A stretch of DNA of 15,130 nucleotides from an uncultured Catenibacterium sp. (GTDB taxonomy: Bacteria; Bacillota_I; Bacilli_A; Erysipelotrichales; Coprobacillaceae), in assembly GCF_900764565.1 (NCBI RefSeq), contig NZ_CAAFOM010000310.1, forward strand, positions 1 to 15,130. The letters run 5' to 3'. The position numbers and the translations under genes are program-made. The notes below the pieces were generated by a model. That model was not told the origin of the DNA and ran no database searches. It saw only the letters and a list, made by a program, of their open reading frames with translations. Numbering within the stretch: position 1 is the stretch's first letter; each line of letters starts with the position of its first letter. Shown here piece after piece: positions 1 through 8,102 of this stretch.

Positions 1-182
1 AGCCAATCAATGTGTTTTGAAGCCTCTTCAAGATGATGAATAACATCAATGTTGTTCAGACGATAAGAAACAGTATCAGGAATCTTGCCAAGGAGATTCA
101 AAGCCTGAAAATACTGAGAAAACTTAAAATTTTGTTTAGAAAAAGATTCTATAGAATTAATTAAATGTGTTATACTTTCCAT
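1..182 (-). CDS. Unrecognised protein, N-terminal 60 residues only (cut by the window edge)
   Basis: The frame opens with ATG at 182-180 and stays open to the left edge, giving about 60 residues that begin MESITHLINSIESFSKQNFK. An AAAGGG ribosome binding site lies about 8 nt upstream, and an extended -10 box at 222-230 could drive it. The visible part is soluble, helical and rich in His, Asn and Ser; there is no signal peptide or membrane segment. I recognise no family. The isolated position and the inverted repeats just upstream leave open that it is the start of a transposase, but no terminal repeat or catalytic motif is visible to prove that. The start is reasonably secure; the function is unknown. 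Confidence 0.5.
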   Translation of the reverse strand, partial: MESITHLINSIESFSKQNFKFSQYFQALNLLGKIPDTVSYRLNNIDVIHHLEEASKHIDW

Positions 183-221
183 GATGAAACACCCTTTCGT
201 GATATTTTGGTTGGCGCTAAA

Positions 222-230
222 AGTATAACA
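222..230 (-). promoter_or_regulatory. Extended -10 promoter for the gene at the left edge
   Basis: On the minus strand the sequence reads TGTTATACT, a TGn-extended -10 box (TATACT at 227-222), about 40 bases before the ATG at 182. No convincing -35 box is present, which is common for extended -10 promoters. Inverted arms GATGAAAC (183-190, with ACC following) and GGTTGTTTCATC (233-244) bracket the promoter, as an operator might. Confidence 0.4.
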
Positions 231-261
231 CAGGTTGTTTCATCTTTTTTAGTTAAATACG

Positions 262-300
262 AAAAAAGATGATTACTAAGATATACTCAGTAATCATTTT
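262..300. terminator. Terminator-like hairpin between divergent genes
   Basis: ATGATTACT (269-277) and AGTAATCAT (289-297) are perfect 9-bp inverted arms with an 11-nt loop. The stem is preceded by A-residues and followed by TTTT, so it could act in either direction. It sits between divergently transcribed genes, where a terminator is not expected. It may belong to an attenuator, insulate the two promoters, or be left from a lost gene. Confidence 0.4.
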
Positions 301-324
301 ACTGTTTATATAGATAAAATTGAG

Positions 325-367
325 GGTAGTGTATTTATGCTATGTGATATAGATTTTTGACACTACC
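325..367. promoter_or_regulatory. Inverted repeat, candidate operator of the flavodoxin gene
   Basis: GGTAGTGT (325-332) and ACACTACC (360-367) are perfect 8-bp inverted arms 27 bases apart, ending 23 bases before the flavodoxin ATG. The AT-rich core between them contains -10-like sequence (around 341-351), so a protein binding both arms would cover the promoter or start site. The RNA could also fold here. No regulator gene is adjacent. Confidence 0.35.
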
Positions 368-390
368 GATAAACATAGGAGGATGATGAA

Positions 391-891
391 ATGAAAAAAC
401 TAGTGGCTTATTATTCTAGAGCGGATGAGAATTATTTTAGTGGTACAAAGAAATATATAGAAGTAGGAAATACTGAAAAAGCCGCAATAATGATTGCAGA
501 TATGACAGGTGCTGACTTATATAAGATAGATCAAATGCATCCATATTCAGCTGTTTATGATACATGTATCAAAGAAGCAAAAGATGATTTAAGAAATAAT
601 ACAAGACCTGAATTAAAGAATATGCTTAAGAGTATTGATGAGTATGATGAAATATATCTAGGTTATCCTAACTATTGGGGTACTATGCCTATGGCTGTCT
701 ATACGTTCTTAGAAAGTTTTGATTGGAGTGGTAAGAAAGTATATCCATTTTGTACGCATGAAGGGTCAGGACTCTCTTCTACAGAATCAGATATTAAGAA
801 ATATGCAGAAGTAATGAAAGGTATTGCGATTAGAGGCAGTGATGTAGACACATCACAAAACAAAATTAAAGAATGGGTAGAAAAAAAGTAG
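391..891 (+). CDS. Flavodoxin family protein
   Basis: A 166-residue single-domain flavodoxin-like protein, predicted to bind FMN and carry electrons or reduce quinones in the cytosol. The first beta strand MKKLVAYYSR leads into the phosphate-binding loop region, with GNTEK at 26-30; this loop is longer than in classic flavodoxins, as in the flavodoxin_4 group. GYPNYWGTMP (91-100) is the typical flavin-ring loop and THEGSG (122-127) the second ring-contact loop. AGGAGG at 377-382 lies 8 nt before the ATG. It is the only plus-strand gene and is probably monocistronic: an inverted repeat lies over its promoter region and a terminator overlaps its stop. The family call is good; the physiological partner is unknown. 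Confidence 0.85.
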   Translation: MKKLVAYYSRADENYFSGTKKYIEVGNTEKAAIMIADMTGADLYKIDQMHPYSAVYDTCIKEAKDDLRNNTRPELKNMLKSIDEYDEIYLGYPNYWGTMPMAVYTFLESFDWSGKKVYPFCTHEGSGLSSTESDIKKYAEVMKGIAIRGSDVDTSQNKIKEWVEKK

Positions 892-910
892 AACGTGGTT
901 CTACTTTTTT
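882..910. terminator. Bidirectional terminator shared by flavodoxin and rpoN
   Basis: Perfect hairpin with AAAAAAGTAGAAC (882-894), loop GTG and GTTCTACTTTTTT (898-910). Each strand ends in a T-tract, so it can terminate both convergent genes. It contains the stop codons of both: TAG 889-891 on the plus strand and TAG 903-901 on the minus strand. Confidence 0.85.
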
Positions 911-2145
911 ACATGCTTTCTACCAGATGCATCTGGAATATTTAATTCTGATCGATATTTCGCAACTGTTCTTCTAGATATTTCAATACCCTTTTCTTTT
1001 AATAGGTTAGTGATTTTCTGATCACTTAAAGGCTTATTCTTATCTTCATTAAGTATAACTTCTTTAATTGTTTCTTTGATTGAATCAACTGAAGTATCTT
1101 CTGTTCCTCTTGGAATGAGATTACTCAGAAGAATAAAGCCTTTATCACAATATATATACTTATCTTTAATAGCTCTACTGATTGTAGATTCATGTACTCC
1201 AAGTAACATAGCTAAGTCCTTTTGCATGAGTGGATGACAAGTTCCTCCATTCATAAAGAAGTCCTGCTGATAATCTAATAAGAAGACCGCAATATCATAT
1301 AATAGATTCTTTCTTTGGGTGAGACATTGTTGGAGCCATGAGACTTGTCTGAGTTTAGATTCTATATATTGCTTAGTCTCTTTATTATCATCAAGAGATA
1401 AATAGTTTGTATTGATGTTTAAATCTTTATAGATTGCAGGGTTTAATTGTACAGTCCCATCTTTGATGAGAATATCTGGGATGGGATAATTGACTTCAAC
1501 AGAAGAACTGAAATCACTGGCTGGTCGAGGATTTAATGTAAGAATGATCTGTAGTAGTTCTCTTACTTTGTTTTGTGATATGCCTAGTTTCTTAGAAACA
1601 GCATGATAATGACTTTTTGAAAGATCTTCCAAGCATTCTTCAATAAGCTGTTTTGTCTTACAAATATCTTCTGTTTCTTCGAGGCGCTCTAATTGAAGAA
1701 GAAGACATTCCTTAAGAGTTGCTGCACCAAGCCCAGGAGGATCTAGCTTGGATAATGCATTCTTTGCATCAAGATACTCTTTTTCATCACACTTGAGATA
1801 AGTACAGATATCATTTATTGAGAGACGTAGATATCCATTATCATCTAATAATTCTACAAGTGCTTCTACTAAATCTTTATTGTTTATATCCTTGTTTATT
1901 AATTGCCAATGAATCGTTTCTTTTAATGTTGGCTCAGTTTTTCTAGATAAGCTATCGATATCAAATTCTTTTCCTATATCAGAAGTACTTTCTATCATGT
2001 CATCAGTATCTATGAGTGGATTCTCAAAAGAAATCTTCTCTATGTGGGCAAGAAGCTGCTGGACATCCATCTGTAAGATCTGATTCTTTTCTATCTGTTT
2101 CTGATATATTTTATGTGTTTGACTATGTTTAAGTTCAAGCTTCAT
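901..2145 (-). CDS. rpoN: RNA polymerase sigma-54 factor RpoN
   Basis: A 414-residue sigma-54, which directs RNA polymerase to -24/-12 promoters and needs an AAA+ activator to open them. Region I is the Leu/Gln-rich N-terminus (about 1-45, activator contact). The core-binding region includes the conserved LDPPGLGAATLKECLLLQL (134-152). A helix-turn-helix lies near 309-331, and the RpoN box SRRTVAKYR (390-398) recognises the -24 element. It is shorter than the roughly 480 residues of enterobacterial RpoN because the acidic region II is short, as is usual in Firmicutes. The ATG overlaps the end of levR by 11 bp, and its AAAGG ribosome site lies inside levR, so the two are co-transcribed and probably translationally coupled. 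Three matching sigma-54 promoters occur in this window. Confidence 0.95.
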   Translation of the reverse strand: MKLELKHSQTHKIYQKQIEKNQILQMDVQQLLAHIEKISFENPLIDTDDMIESTSDIGKEFDIDSLSRKTEPTLKETIHWQLINKDINNKDLVEALVELLDDNGYLRLSINDICTYLKCDEKEYLDAKNALSKLDPPGLGAATLKECLLLQLERLEETEDICKTKQLIEECLEDLSKSHYHAVSKKLGISQNKVRELLQIILTLNPRPASDFSSSVEVNYPIPDILIKDGTVQLNPAIYKDLNINTNYLSLDDNKETKQYIESKLRQVSWLQQCLTQRKNLLYDIAVFLLDYQQDFFMNGGTCHPLMQKDLAMLLGVHESTISRAIKDKYIYCDKGFILLSNLIPRGTEDTSVDSIKETIKEVILNEDKNKPLSDQKITNLLKEKGIEISRRTVAKYRSELNIPDASGRKHVKK

Positions 2146-4771
2146 TTAAACCTTTTGGTTCCTTAATAACCTTATTCAATAATTCATACAATATAGATAA
2201 TTCATAATTATCTATATGTATACGGTATTTCTTTTCTACATCCTGGAAAACAATTTTTGATATACGATAGAATTCTTTCTGATTAGGATTAGTAGGTTCT
2301 CCTTCATCATCTGTATCATCTGCAGTCATTAAGCGCTCAAACATAAATGCGATATGCATATAGAGATTTAATCTTATATGACCAGACATTTCCAGCTTAT
2401 AATAATCTTCATAACGATGAAGAATCATTTCTACATCCTGAATAACGACTGCAGGGTTAAGGAACTGAAGTCGGCTGACAATACCTTCAATAGTAAAGAA
2501 GCGTACAAATTCTTTCTTAAGTGATTCAAACTGTTCTGGAGTCACAATACTGCTTAAAGCATTCCATAAAGTTTCTTCACCACGACCATCCAATATATCA
2601 TAGACACTCAGCCATGGTGTTGAAATACCATCATGAAGAGGTGATGTTGTAAGAATCATAAGCGTCTGATCAAAATTCTTAGATTCATTTTCATCAAGTA
2701 GATCAAGGAGTTTCTTATATTCCATAGTCACAAAATCAAGACCACAGTCTCCTAATGTCTTCTTCATGATTTCCTGTATCTTTTCAGCAATACCTACACC
2801 GGACATACATGAAATAATAATATTCTTATCTTTAGATAAACCTTCAAAGAACTGGACATCAAAGCTATTGATTCTATTTGTACTTTCCGCAATCTGTTCA
2901 AAAGAACCATGTCCTAACATCTTTAAACCAACATCTAAGGCGATTGCAGTAGACACGTTATTAATAATCAATAAATCACCAGATAAGTTATTCTTGATCT
3001 TTGTATACATACTACTAAGTGATCCTGTATCAACAAGTAGGATAAGTCCTTTACCCTTGGCAGAGTGAAGAAGATAATCCTGTACCTTTTCTACAGTCTG
3101 ATCAAGTGTTGTATCCATAGGCATATCAATACCTTCCATAATAAAAGTACCACATGCCTGATTGACAACCTTCGCAATACTTGATGCTGTTGTATCACCA
3201 TGAGCTGCAATAAGACCATTTAATTCTAAAGATTCACTGATATATTCATGAATAGCTAAGGCAAATAAGAATGAAAGATTGTCTTCTAGCTGTAATTCAT
3301 ATTTCTTTAATTCCACAATGATACGATTGGCAACATAGAAGGCTCTTGGACATGCCTGTTCAAAATAAGCTTTGATTTTCCATTCCTGTTCCTTTTCAAG
3401 AGGCATTTGATTGAATATTGCATAGAGTAAATATAATTCCTTACCACATGAATCATTCATCTTTACACCATAACGAATCAATATATCCTTACAGATCTGC
3501 ATAAAGAAACGCTCTTCTGTTAGGTTGTTATGGGCAGGATTGATTTTTCTTAAAATAGCACGGAAGTTTAAATAGAACTGGTCTATCTGACTCCATGATG
3601 CATTTTCTATTTTATGATAAAGATCCATGATTTCTGAATGATGTTCATCATAGCATTCTTGTTTAATATAATCTTTAGGCTGATCCCATACAATGGATAT
3701 TTCCATATTACGGTGTGCCTGTAAGCCATCTGTATTGACAGGTATATCTCCACCTGCATGAATGAGTTCTGATTCAGAAATAAGAAGATTATCTTCTTTA
3801 CCATGCTTGAAATAAGCTTCTGCACAACTGACCTGAATCAGATTTCTTAGTCTACCAATATTACCTGGGAACTTAGAGAAACACAGCATTTTGACAGCCC
3901 CACTAGAAATAGTGAGGTTTTTCTTTATTTTAGAAGCTTCTTCTTGATAGAATGTTTCGATTAATTCAAGACGTTCCTGTAAAGGACGTTCTGTAATATT
4001 AGGTATCGTAATCTGTAATGTGATTCTTCTTCTAAATGTTTCTAGTAAGACTTCTTGTGGGTTTTCTGTTGTCGCAAATATGAATCTTACATTTGAATGT
4101 CTCCATTTAGAATCACCAAGAGGACGATATTGACCTGTATCCATAAATACAAATAGTTTTTCCTGGTTTTCAAATGATAAACGATGTACTTCATCTAAGA
4201 AAAGATAACCACCATCTGCTTCCTGTAATAATCCTGTCTTATCAGAATCAGCACCTGTAAAGCTTCCTTTCTTATAACCAAGTAATGTTGCAGAAAGAAG
4301 TTCAGGGTTGTTTGCATAGTCTGCACAGTTTAATACGACAAAAGGTGCTTTTTTGTCAATACTTCCTGTCTGTAATGCGTGACTATAAATAAGCTTTGCG
4401 ATATAGCTTTTACCTACACCACTTTCACCAATAATAAGAATTGGAAGACCATTTGGTGGATAAGAAACAGATGCTTTACACATTTCTACTATTTTCTTAT
4501 GACTTCCTGTAGCACCAATCATAGAATCAAATACTTCGGAATCTAATTCTTTTTCAACAGGTGCATCCTGTTCTTCTTTTTCTATATACCAGTAAGTCGG
4601 TCTTGTATCTGTTTTCTTTACTTTTCCCTCATCAAAAAGCTGATTTAAATAATGTGTCACAATCTGTCTGCTTAAATGAAGATTGTCTGCAATTAAAGAT
4701 GTAGGGATCTTTTCAGACTCATTTAAACATTCCTTGAGTGACATATAAACCTTTTCTTTTACATCCATCAT
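2135..4771 (-). CDS. levR: LevR-type sigma-54-dependent activator with PTS regulation domains
   Basis: An 878-residue activator that should hydrolyse ATP to open sigma-54 promoters in response to sugar-PTS phosphorylation. In order: N-terminal winged HTH (about 5-60); AAA+ domain (about 80-340) with Walker A GESGVGKS (115-122), sigma-54 contact loop GSFTGA (169-174, GAFTGA in most relatives) and Walker B GGYLFLDE (187-194); PRD1 (about 400-510, His508); an EIIA(Man)-like domain with candidate phospho-His524 in AAHGDTT; an EIIB(Gat)-like domain with Cys655 in CMSGVG; and PRD2 (about 780-870, His798/His806). This is the LevR/ManR order. In the family, HPr or EIIB phosphorylation tunes activity, so the linked PTS is the likely signal. 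The start is ATG-ATG: GGAGG (4776-4780) is 4 nt from the first and 7 from the second, so the second (4768) may be used. Confidence 0.93.
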   Translation of the reverse strand: MMDVKEKVYMSLKECLNESEKIPTSLIADNLHLSRQIVTHYLNQLFDEGKVKKTDTRPTYWYIEKEEQDAPVEKELDSEVFDSMIGATGSHKKIVEMCKASVSYPPNGLPILIIGESGVGKSYIAKLIYSHALQTGSIDKKAPFVVLNCADYANNPELLSATLLGYKKGSFTGADSDKTGLLQEADGGYLFLDEVHRLSFENQEKLFVFMDTGQYRPLGDSKWRHSNVRFIFATTENPQEVLLETFRRRITLQITIPNITERPLQERLELIETFYQEEASKIKKNLTISSGAVKMLCFSKFPGNIGRLRNLIQVSCAEAYFKHGKEDNLLISESELIHAGGDIPVNTDGLQAHRNMEISIVWDQPKDYIKQECYDEHHSEIMDLYHKIENASWSQIDQFYLNFRAILRKINPAHNNLTEERFFMQICKDILIRYGVKMNDSCGKELYLLYAIFNQMPLEKEQEWKIKAYFEQACPRAFYVANRIIVELKKYELQLEDNLSFLFALAIHEYISESLELNGLIAAHGDTTASSIAKVVNQACGTFIMEGIDMPMDTTLDQTVEKVQDYLLHSAKGKGLILLVDTGSLSSMYTKIKNNLSGDLLIINNVSTAIALDVGLKMLGHGSFEQIAESTNRINSFDVQFFEGLSKDKNIIISCMSGVGIAEKIQEIMKKTLGDCGLDFVTMEYKKLLDLLDENESKNFDQTLMILTTSPLHDGISTPWLSVYDILDGRGEETLWNALSSIVTPEQFESLKKEFVRFFTIEGIVSRLQFLNPAVVIQDVEMILHRYEDYYKLEMSGHIRLNLYMHIAFMFERLMTADDTDDEGEPTNPNQKEFYRISKIVFQDVEKKYRIHIDNYELSILYELLNKVIKEPKGLNEA

Positions 4772-4789
4772 GATACCTCCTTATTCTCA

Positions 4790-4818
4790 ATTATACCTTG
4801 AAGATTTGAAGAAAACAA
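4790..4818 (-). promoter_or_regulatory. Sigma-A promoter of levR-rpoN
   Basis: On the minus strand: -35 TTGTTT (4818-4813), a 17-bp spacer and a perfect -10 TATAAT (4795-4790), 19 bases before the levR ATG. The spacer holds two direct copies of TCTTCAA one base apart, a possible regulator site. This makes the activator and sigma factor independent of sigma-54 itself. Confidence 0.8.
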
Positions 4819-4836
4819 TTTAACTCCTACACGCAT

Positions 4837-4863
4837 GAAAAGGAAGATATGCGTATATCTTCC
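4837..4863 (-). terminator. Terminator of the PTS-glycosidase operon
   Basis: On the minus strand GGAAGATAT, loop ACGC, ATATCTTCC, then TTTTC. The perfect 9-bp stem begins 8 bases after the GH172 stop codon. It separates the sigma-54-driven operon from the sigma-A promoter of levR. Confidence 0.8.
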
Positions 4864-4870
4864 TATCAGA

Positions 4871-5989
4871 CTATCTTGGGAGTCTTGCTCTTCTATTTGG
4901 GAATTCTTTATCGAATCCTTCTTTATGATCACAATACCAATAAGCGACTGTACAAACATCATCCTGTCTTTCATATAATGAAAGATCATCGTTACCAATC
5001 TGCTGTAATGTGACTTTGATATCTTCATCAAAGGCAATTGGATCTAAGATATGGAATCTATATAAACCATGGCGAGGAAGACTGTCATTACCAAAGGCAT
5101 GGACAGCATTTAATTTACCTGTTTCAAATCTTTCTCTTGTCTTATCCTTTGTTGAATAGAATGGATAACCTAGGAATAAGTTTGAATAAGGTTTAACTGA
5201 AGGTCTTCCTAATTCATCTTTCTGATGGAATGCCCAGGCACCACCGAAGTAGTCTTCTGAACCTGTTGATGAGACTGTTGGATATTCTTCATCACCATCT
5301 AGATAGAACTTGAATTCTCCTTCACCCCACCAATATCTTTCAAGTGCTGTTAGGCCAAGGTAAGTACCTACATAGTAACCTTTACCTTTTACATCATCTA
5401 AGATGACATAGTCTTTCGCAAGTTCTGTCTGACGTTCTCTACGCCAGTAAGCATGGAAATATAAACAGTTTTCTGGAAGTGCATCGACTTCAGCATAATT
5501 GATTGTATAGAAGAAAGATGTAATATCTTTTGGATGTTCGTTTGTCATTGTAATGACGGCTCTTTTTGCGAATGGCATTTCAAAATAGCTGTTCATTCCT
5601 CCAGTAGGATTCACAACGATTGGTAAAGATGCGATATCACATCTTTCTCCAAAACCATTACAGAAGAAATCACCGATAGGTGCTTCTACTGCAGGTGTTT
5701 CACTACCATCCCAATAGATTCTCATGACAACATCCCTCATGACGAAGCTGCCTTTTTCAGTATTTTCACGGATTGTCATCCACATATGTCTAATAATACC
5801 TGGACCTTTAATATCCGCAATCACTGTTTCTTCACCCATAGGTAACTTAATGCTTCCACGGCCCTTTCTTGATGGACCAAGAGCACTTGCTTCCATACAA
5901 GCTTTGCCTTTTTCACCAGTTGGGTTTTCTGGTGAAACAGCTCTAGAACGTTCTCCTTTATATGTCATGATATTACTTAGTAAATTCAT
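4871..5989 (-). CDS. DUF2961 / glycoside hydrolase family 172 protein
   Basis: A 372-residue protein of the DUF2961 (GH172) family. Characterised members act on alpha-linked furanosides: difructose dianhydride I/inulobiose alpha-fructofuranosidases and arabinofuranosidases. The family hallmarks are present: an N-terminal substrate region with RKGRG (41-45) and HMWMTI (68-73), FFCNGFG (108-114), then WWGEGE (220-225) and GTGSEDYF-like STGSEDYFGG (241-250), whose glutamates (Glu223/225 and Glu245) are the likely catalytic pair. There is no signal peptide, so it acts in the cytosol on imported sugar. The ATG overlaps the upstream glycosidase by 17 bp, with GGAAGGAG as ribosome site inside that gene. 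It is the last gene of the PTS operon. The exact substrate is inferred, not shown; a fructofuranoside fits the levan-type PTS and kinase. Confidence 0.85.
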   Translation of the reverse strand: MNLLSNIMTYKGERSRAVSPENPTGEKGKACMEASALGPSRKGRGSIKLPMGEETVIADIKGPGIIRHMWMTIRENTEKGSFVMRDVVMRIYWDGSETPAVEAPIGDFFCNGFGERCDIASLPIVVNPTGGMNSYFEMPFAKRAVITMTNEHPKDITSFFYTINYAEVDALPENCLYFHAYWRRERQTELAKDYVILDDVKGKGYYVGTYLGLTALERYWWGEGEFKFYLDGDEEYPTVSSTGSEDYFGGAWAFHQKDELGRPSVKPYSNLFLGYPFYSTKDKTRERFETGKLNAVHAFGNDSLPRHGLYRFHILDPIAFDEDIKVTLQQIGNDDLSLYERQDDVCTVAYWYCDHKEGFDKEFPNRRARLPR

Positions 5990-8081
5990 ATTCTTCTCCT
6001 TCCTCTACTGCATGTTGATTGACAGTAATTGAATAGTTATTTTTATTGGTAATATAAATATGATGATCAGAAACTCTGATATCAAATCTTGCATCACCAA
6101 TATGGAAATCTTCCCAATAGAAGTTTCCTATAAATTCTTTAGGGTTTATTGTGAAATGTTGAGTTGGTGCATCATAGTTGATTCCTAAGAATTCAGTAAT
6201 GAATAAAACATAGAAGATACCTGATGCCCATCCGCATTTACCACAGCTGTTCATTCGTGTAACATCTCCTGTTGGTGCCCCTACTTTATAAGGCCACCAC
6301 CACCAGCTGCCATCTAGATCAGCCAATCTTTCTAATTCTTTAAATCTGCCGTGTTCTCCACTCCAGCTTTCTACATTATCTGCACCATTCAATATTGAAA
6401 TATATCCTGGGAATGTAGCACCTGACTGGTTCCCCCATTTAATCCCTCTGCTCAGCTTACTATAAGTAGGATTTTCATCACTTGAACTGAATTGTCCATA
6501 ACAAGTGGTTCTATCTCCTGCATCATAACCATAATATTTCAATAATGTTGTATCTGATTCTTCACCATCATGCATTCTTAAAGTAATAACACCATTTTTA
6601 TCTACATCAGTTAAGAACTGAAGTCCTTGATCTAGCATTTCTTGACGATAACATGCGTCAAGCATATGTTCTTTTGTATCTGGATCAAGTGATGAAATAC
6701 CTTCTAGGAAAATACGATGACCATTTGTTTCTACAGTCATATATTTTTCTATATCATTCTTGATTGCGTTGGCTTCTTCTTCTAATTCGATAGCATATTC
6801 TTTCTCATCAAAGATGTCTAATGCAAGTCTTGATAGGGCGCGACATGCACGATATACACAGATGTTAGAGCCTGTATGATATATGCCAAGGGAGTAGGCA
6901 TCTGAAATCCATATACTACGATATAAGTGTGGTTCAGATCTTTTTCTAGAAGTAATGATTTTGTCCAGAATATCTTTCATCTGTTTATAGAGATCTTCAT
7001 TATCTAAGAAGAAATGTCTATCTGCAAAATAGTCATAATACGCACCAGAGAGTAGAATCACTGATAGAGAATTACTTAATGAATGGAAGATGCCGCCTTC
7101 AAATTTAGTACCAGGGTATTTGATACCATATTGAGCAAACCATTGAATTGTTTTCTTGCATAGTTCTGGTTCAGTCATTGTATAAGGTAGGCTAGAATAA
7201 TACATATCTTTGTTCCAGATATGAGGAGTAACAGGGTAGGTTCCCCAGTTTGAACCAAGTATTTGATCATGACCATTCATAGCGAAAGCTCCGGACGCCT
7301 GCTGATACGCTCTTTCGATAAGATAGCCTGCCATTGAGTCATCATCAAATTGGACTTGTCCTATGCATTGTTTATAATAAAGGCGCGTTTCTTCTAACCA
7401 CTCATCAACACTTCTACTAAACAGCTTCTGTGTATCCTGATACGTATTAGGATCAGTTAATGCAATCATGAATTCCTTTTTAGAATGAGGTGGTAAAGTA
7501 AAAGAAATACTTTTGTGTGAGTCTGTTTCACGACATTGTATTAATACATTTCTTGTATCAGAGTATTTATTTTTATAAAGAGAAGGGAGTTCTAAGACTC
7601 CTTCTCCTTGAGTATCACTTGTATTCTCAATGATAATTGCATACATTAAGCTGCTTAATCTTTCTCCATCCTGCGTAATAGGTGTAGCAGCTATAAGACT
7701 GACTGTACCCCAGTTAAAATGATGAATACTTCTTGGAAAAAGATTATCTGCAAGATCCGAGATGACATCTACATTATCAGACTTTAATTCAGTTCTATGA
7801 CCATTCCAGGTGATAGAGACAGAAAGATCATATTCCTGAACAAAATCTTTTCCTACCCAGACACCCGGTTTGCTTTCCATAAGGTAATTGTGATGAAAGA
7901 AGGTAAGGTTTTTAATTGTGCCAAATTCATCAATGTTGGCTTGAACTTTTTGATTGGACGAATCAAATGAGAATGTATCATCTGGAAGCTTATTGCGATA
8001 ATAACTGATTGTATTGTCTGTACTATAGATACCATTCTTGATCTTGAGCATATAGAATGGATTGCATTTCATTGTATTCAA
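5973..8081 (-). CDS. Predicted cytoplasmic (alpha/alpha)6-barrel glycoside hydrolase, family not recognised
   Basis: A 702-residue soluble protein without signal peptide. It appears to have an N-terminal beta-sandwich (about 1-235), a helical barrel rich in aromatic and acidic residues (about 245-635) and a small C-terminal beta domain (about 640-702), the layout of clan GH-G/GH-L-type and debranching-like enzymes. Candidate active-site positions are WNKDMYY (289-295, Asp292) and ESWSGEHGR (571-579, Glu576), judged by eye only. I cannot place it in a numbered family. The start is TTG (8081-8079) with AGGAGG (8092-8087) 5 nt upstream; an ATG nine bases downstream (8072) would be 14 nt from it, so TTG is preferred. 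It follows the IID gene by 21 bp and overlaps GH172 by 17 bp, so the two enzymes are made together and probably act on the same imported saccharide. Confidence 0.65.
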   Translation of the reverse strand: MNTMKCNPFYMLKIKNGIYSTDNTISYYRNKLPDDTFSFDSSNQKVQANIDEFGTIKNLTFFHHNYLMESKPGVWVGKDFVQEYDLSVSITWNGHRTELKSDNVDVISDLADNLFPRSIHHFNWGTVSLIAATPITQDGERLSSLMYAIIIENTSDTQGEGVLELPSLYKNKYSDTRNVLIQCRETDSHKSISFTLPPHSKKEFMIALTDPNTYQDTQKLFSRSVDEWLEETRLYYKQCIGQVQFDDDSMAGYLIERAYQQASGAFAMNGHDQILGSNWGTYPVTPHIWNKDMYYSSLPYTMTEPELCKKTIQWFAQYGIKYPGTKFEGGIFHSLSNSLSVILLSGAYYDYFADRHFFLDNEDLYKQMKDILDKIITSRKRSEPHLYRSIWISDAYSLGIYHTGSNICVYRACRALSRLALDIFDEKEYAIELEEEANAIKNDIEKYMTVETNGHRIFLEGISSLDPDTKEHMLDACYRQEMLDQGLQFLTDVDKNGVITLRMHDGEESDTTLLKYYGYDAGDRTTCYGQFSSSDENPTYSKLSRGIKWGNQSGATFPGYISILNGADNVESWSGEHGRFKELERLADLDGSWWWWPYKVGAPTGDVTRMNSCGKCGWASGIFYVLFITEFLGINYDAPTQHFTINPKEFIGNFYWEDFHIGDARFDIRVSDHHIYITNKNNYSITVNQHAVEEGEEYEFTK

Positions 8082-8102
8082 AGCGACCTCCTGCGGTATT
8101 TA

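Noticed and set aside
2766..3068. Open frame on the plus strand, 100 codons
   Set aside because: Lies wholly opposite levR, whose domains are conserved through this stretch; no ribosome site or recognisable protein.
4768..5037. Minus-strand frame of 89 codons between GH172 and levR
   Set aside because: Runs through the GH172 C-terminus, its terminator and the levR sigma-A promoter in another frame; no ribosome site.
5724..6032. Plus-strand frame of 102 codons
   Set aside because: Antisense shadow of the GH172 N-terminus, whose motifs are clear in the other frame.
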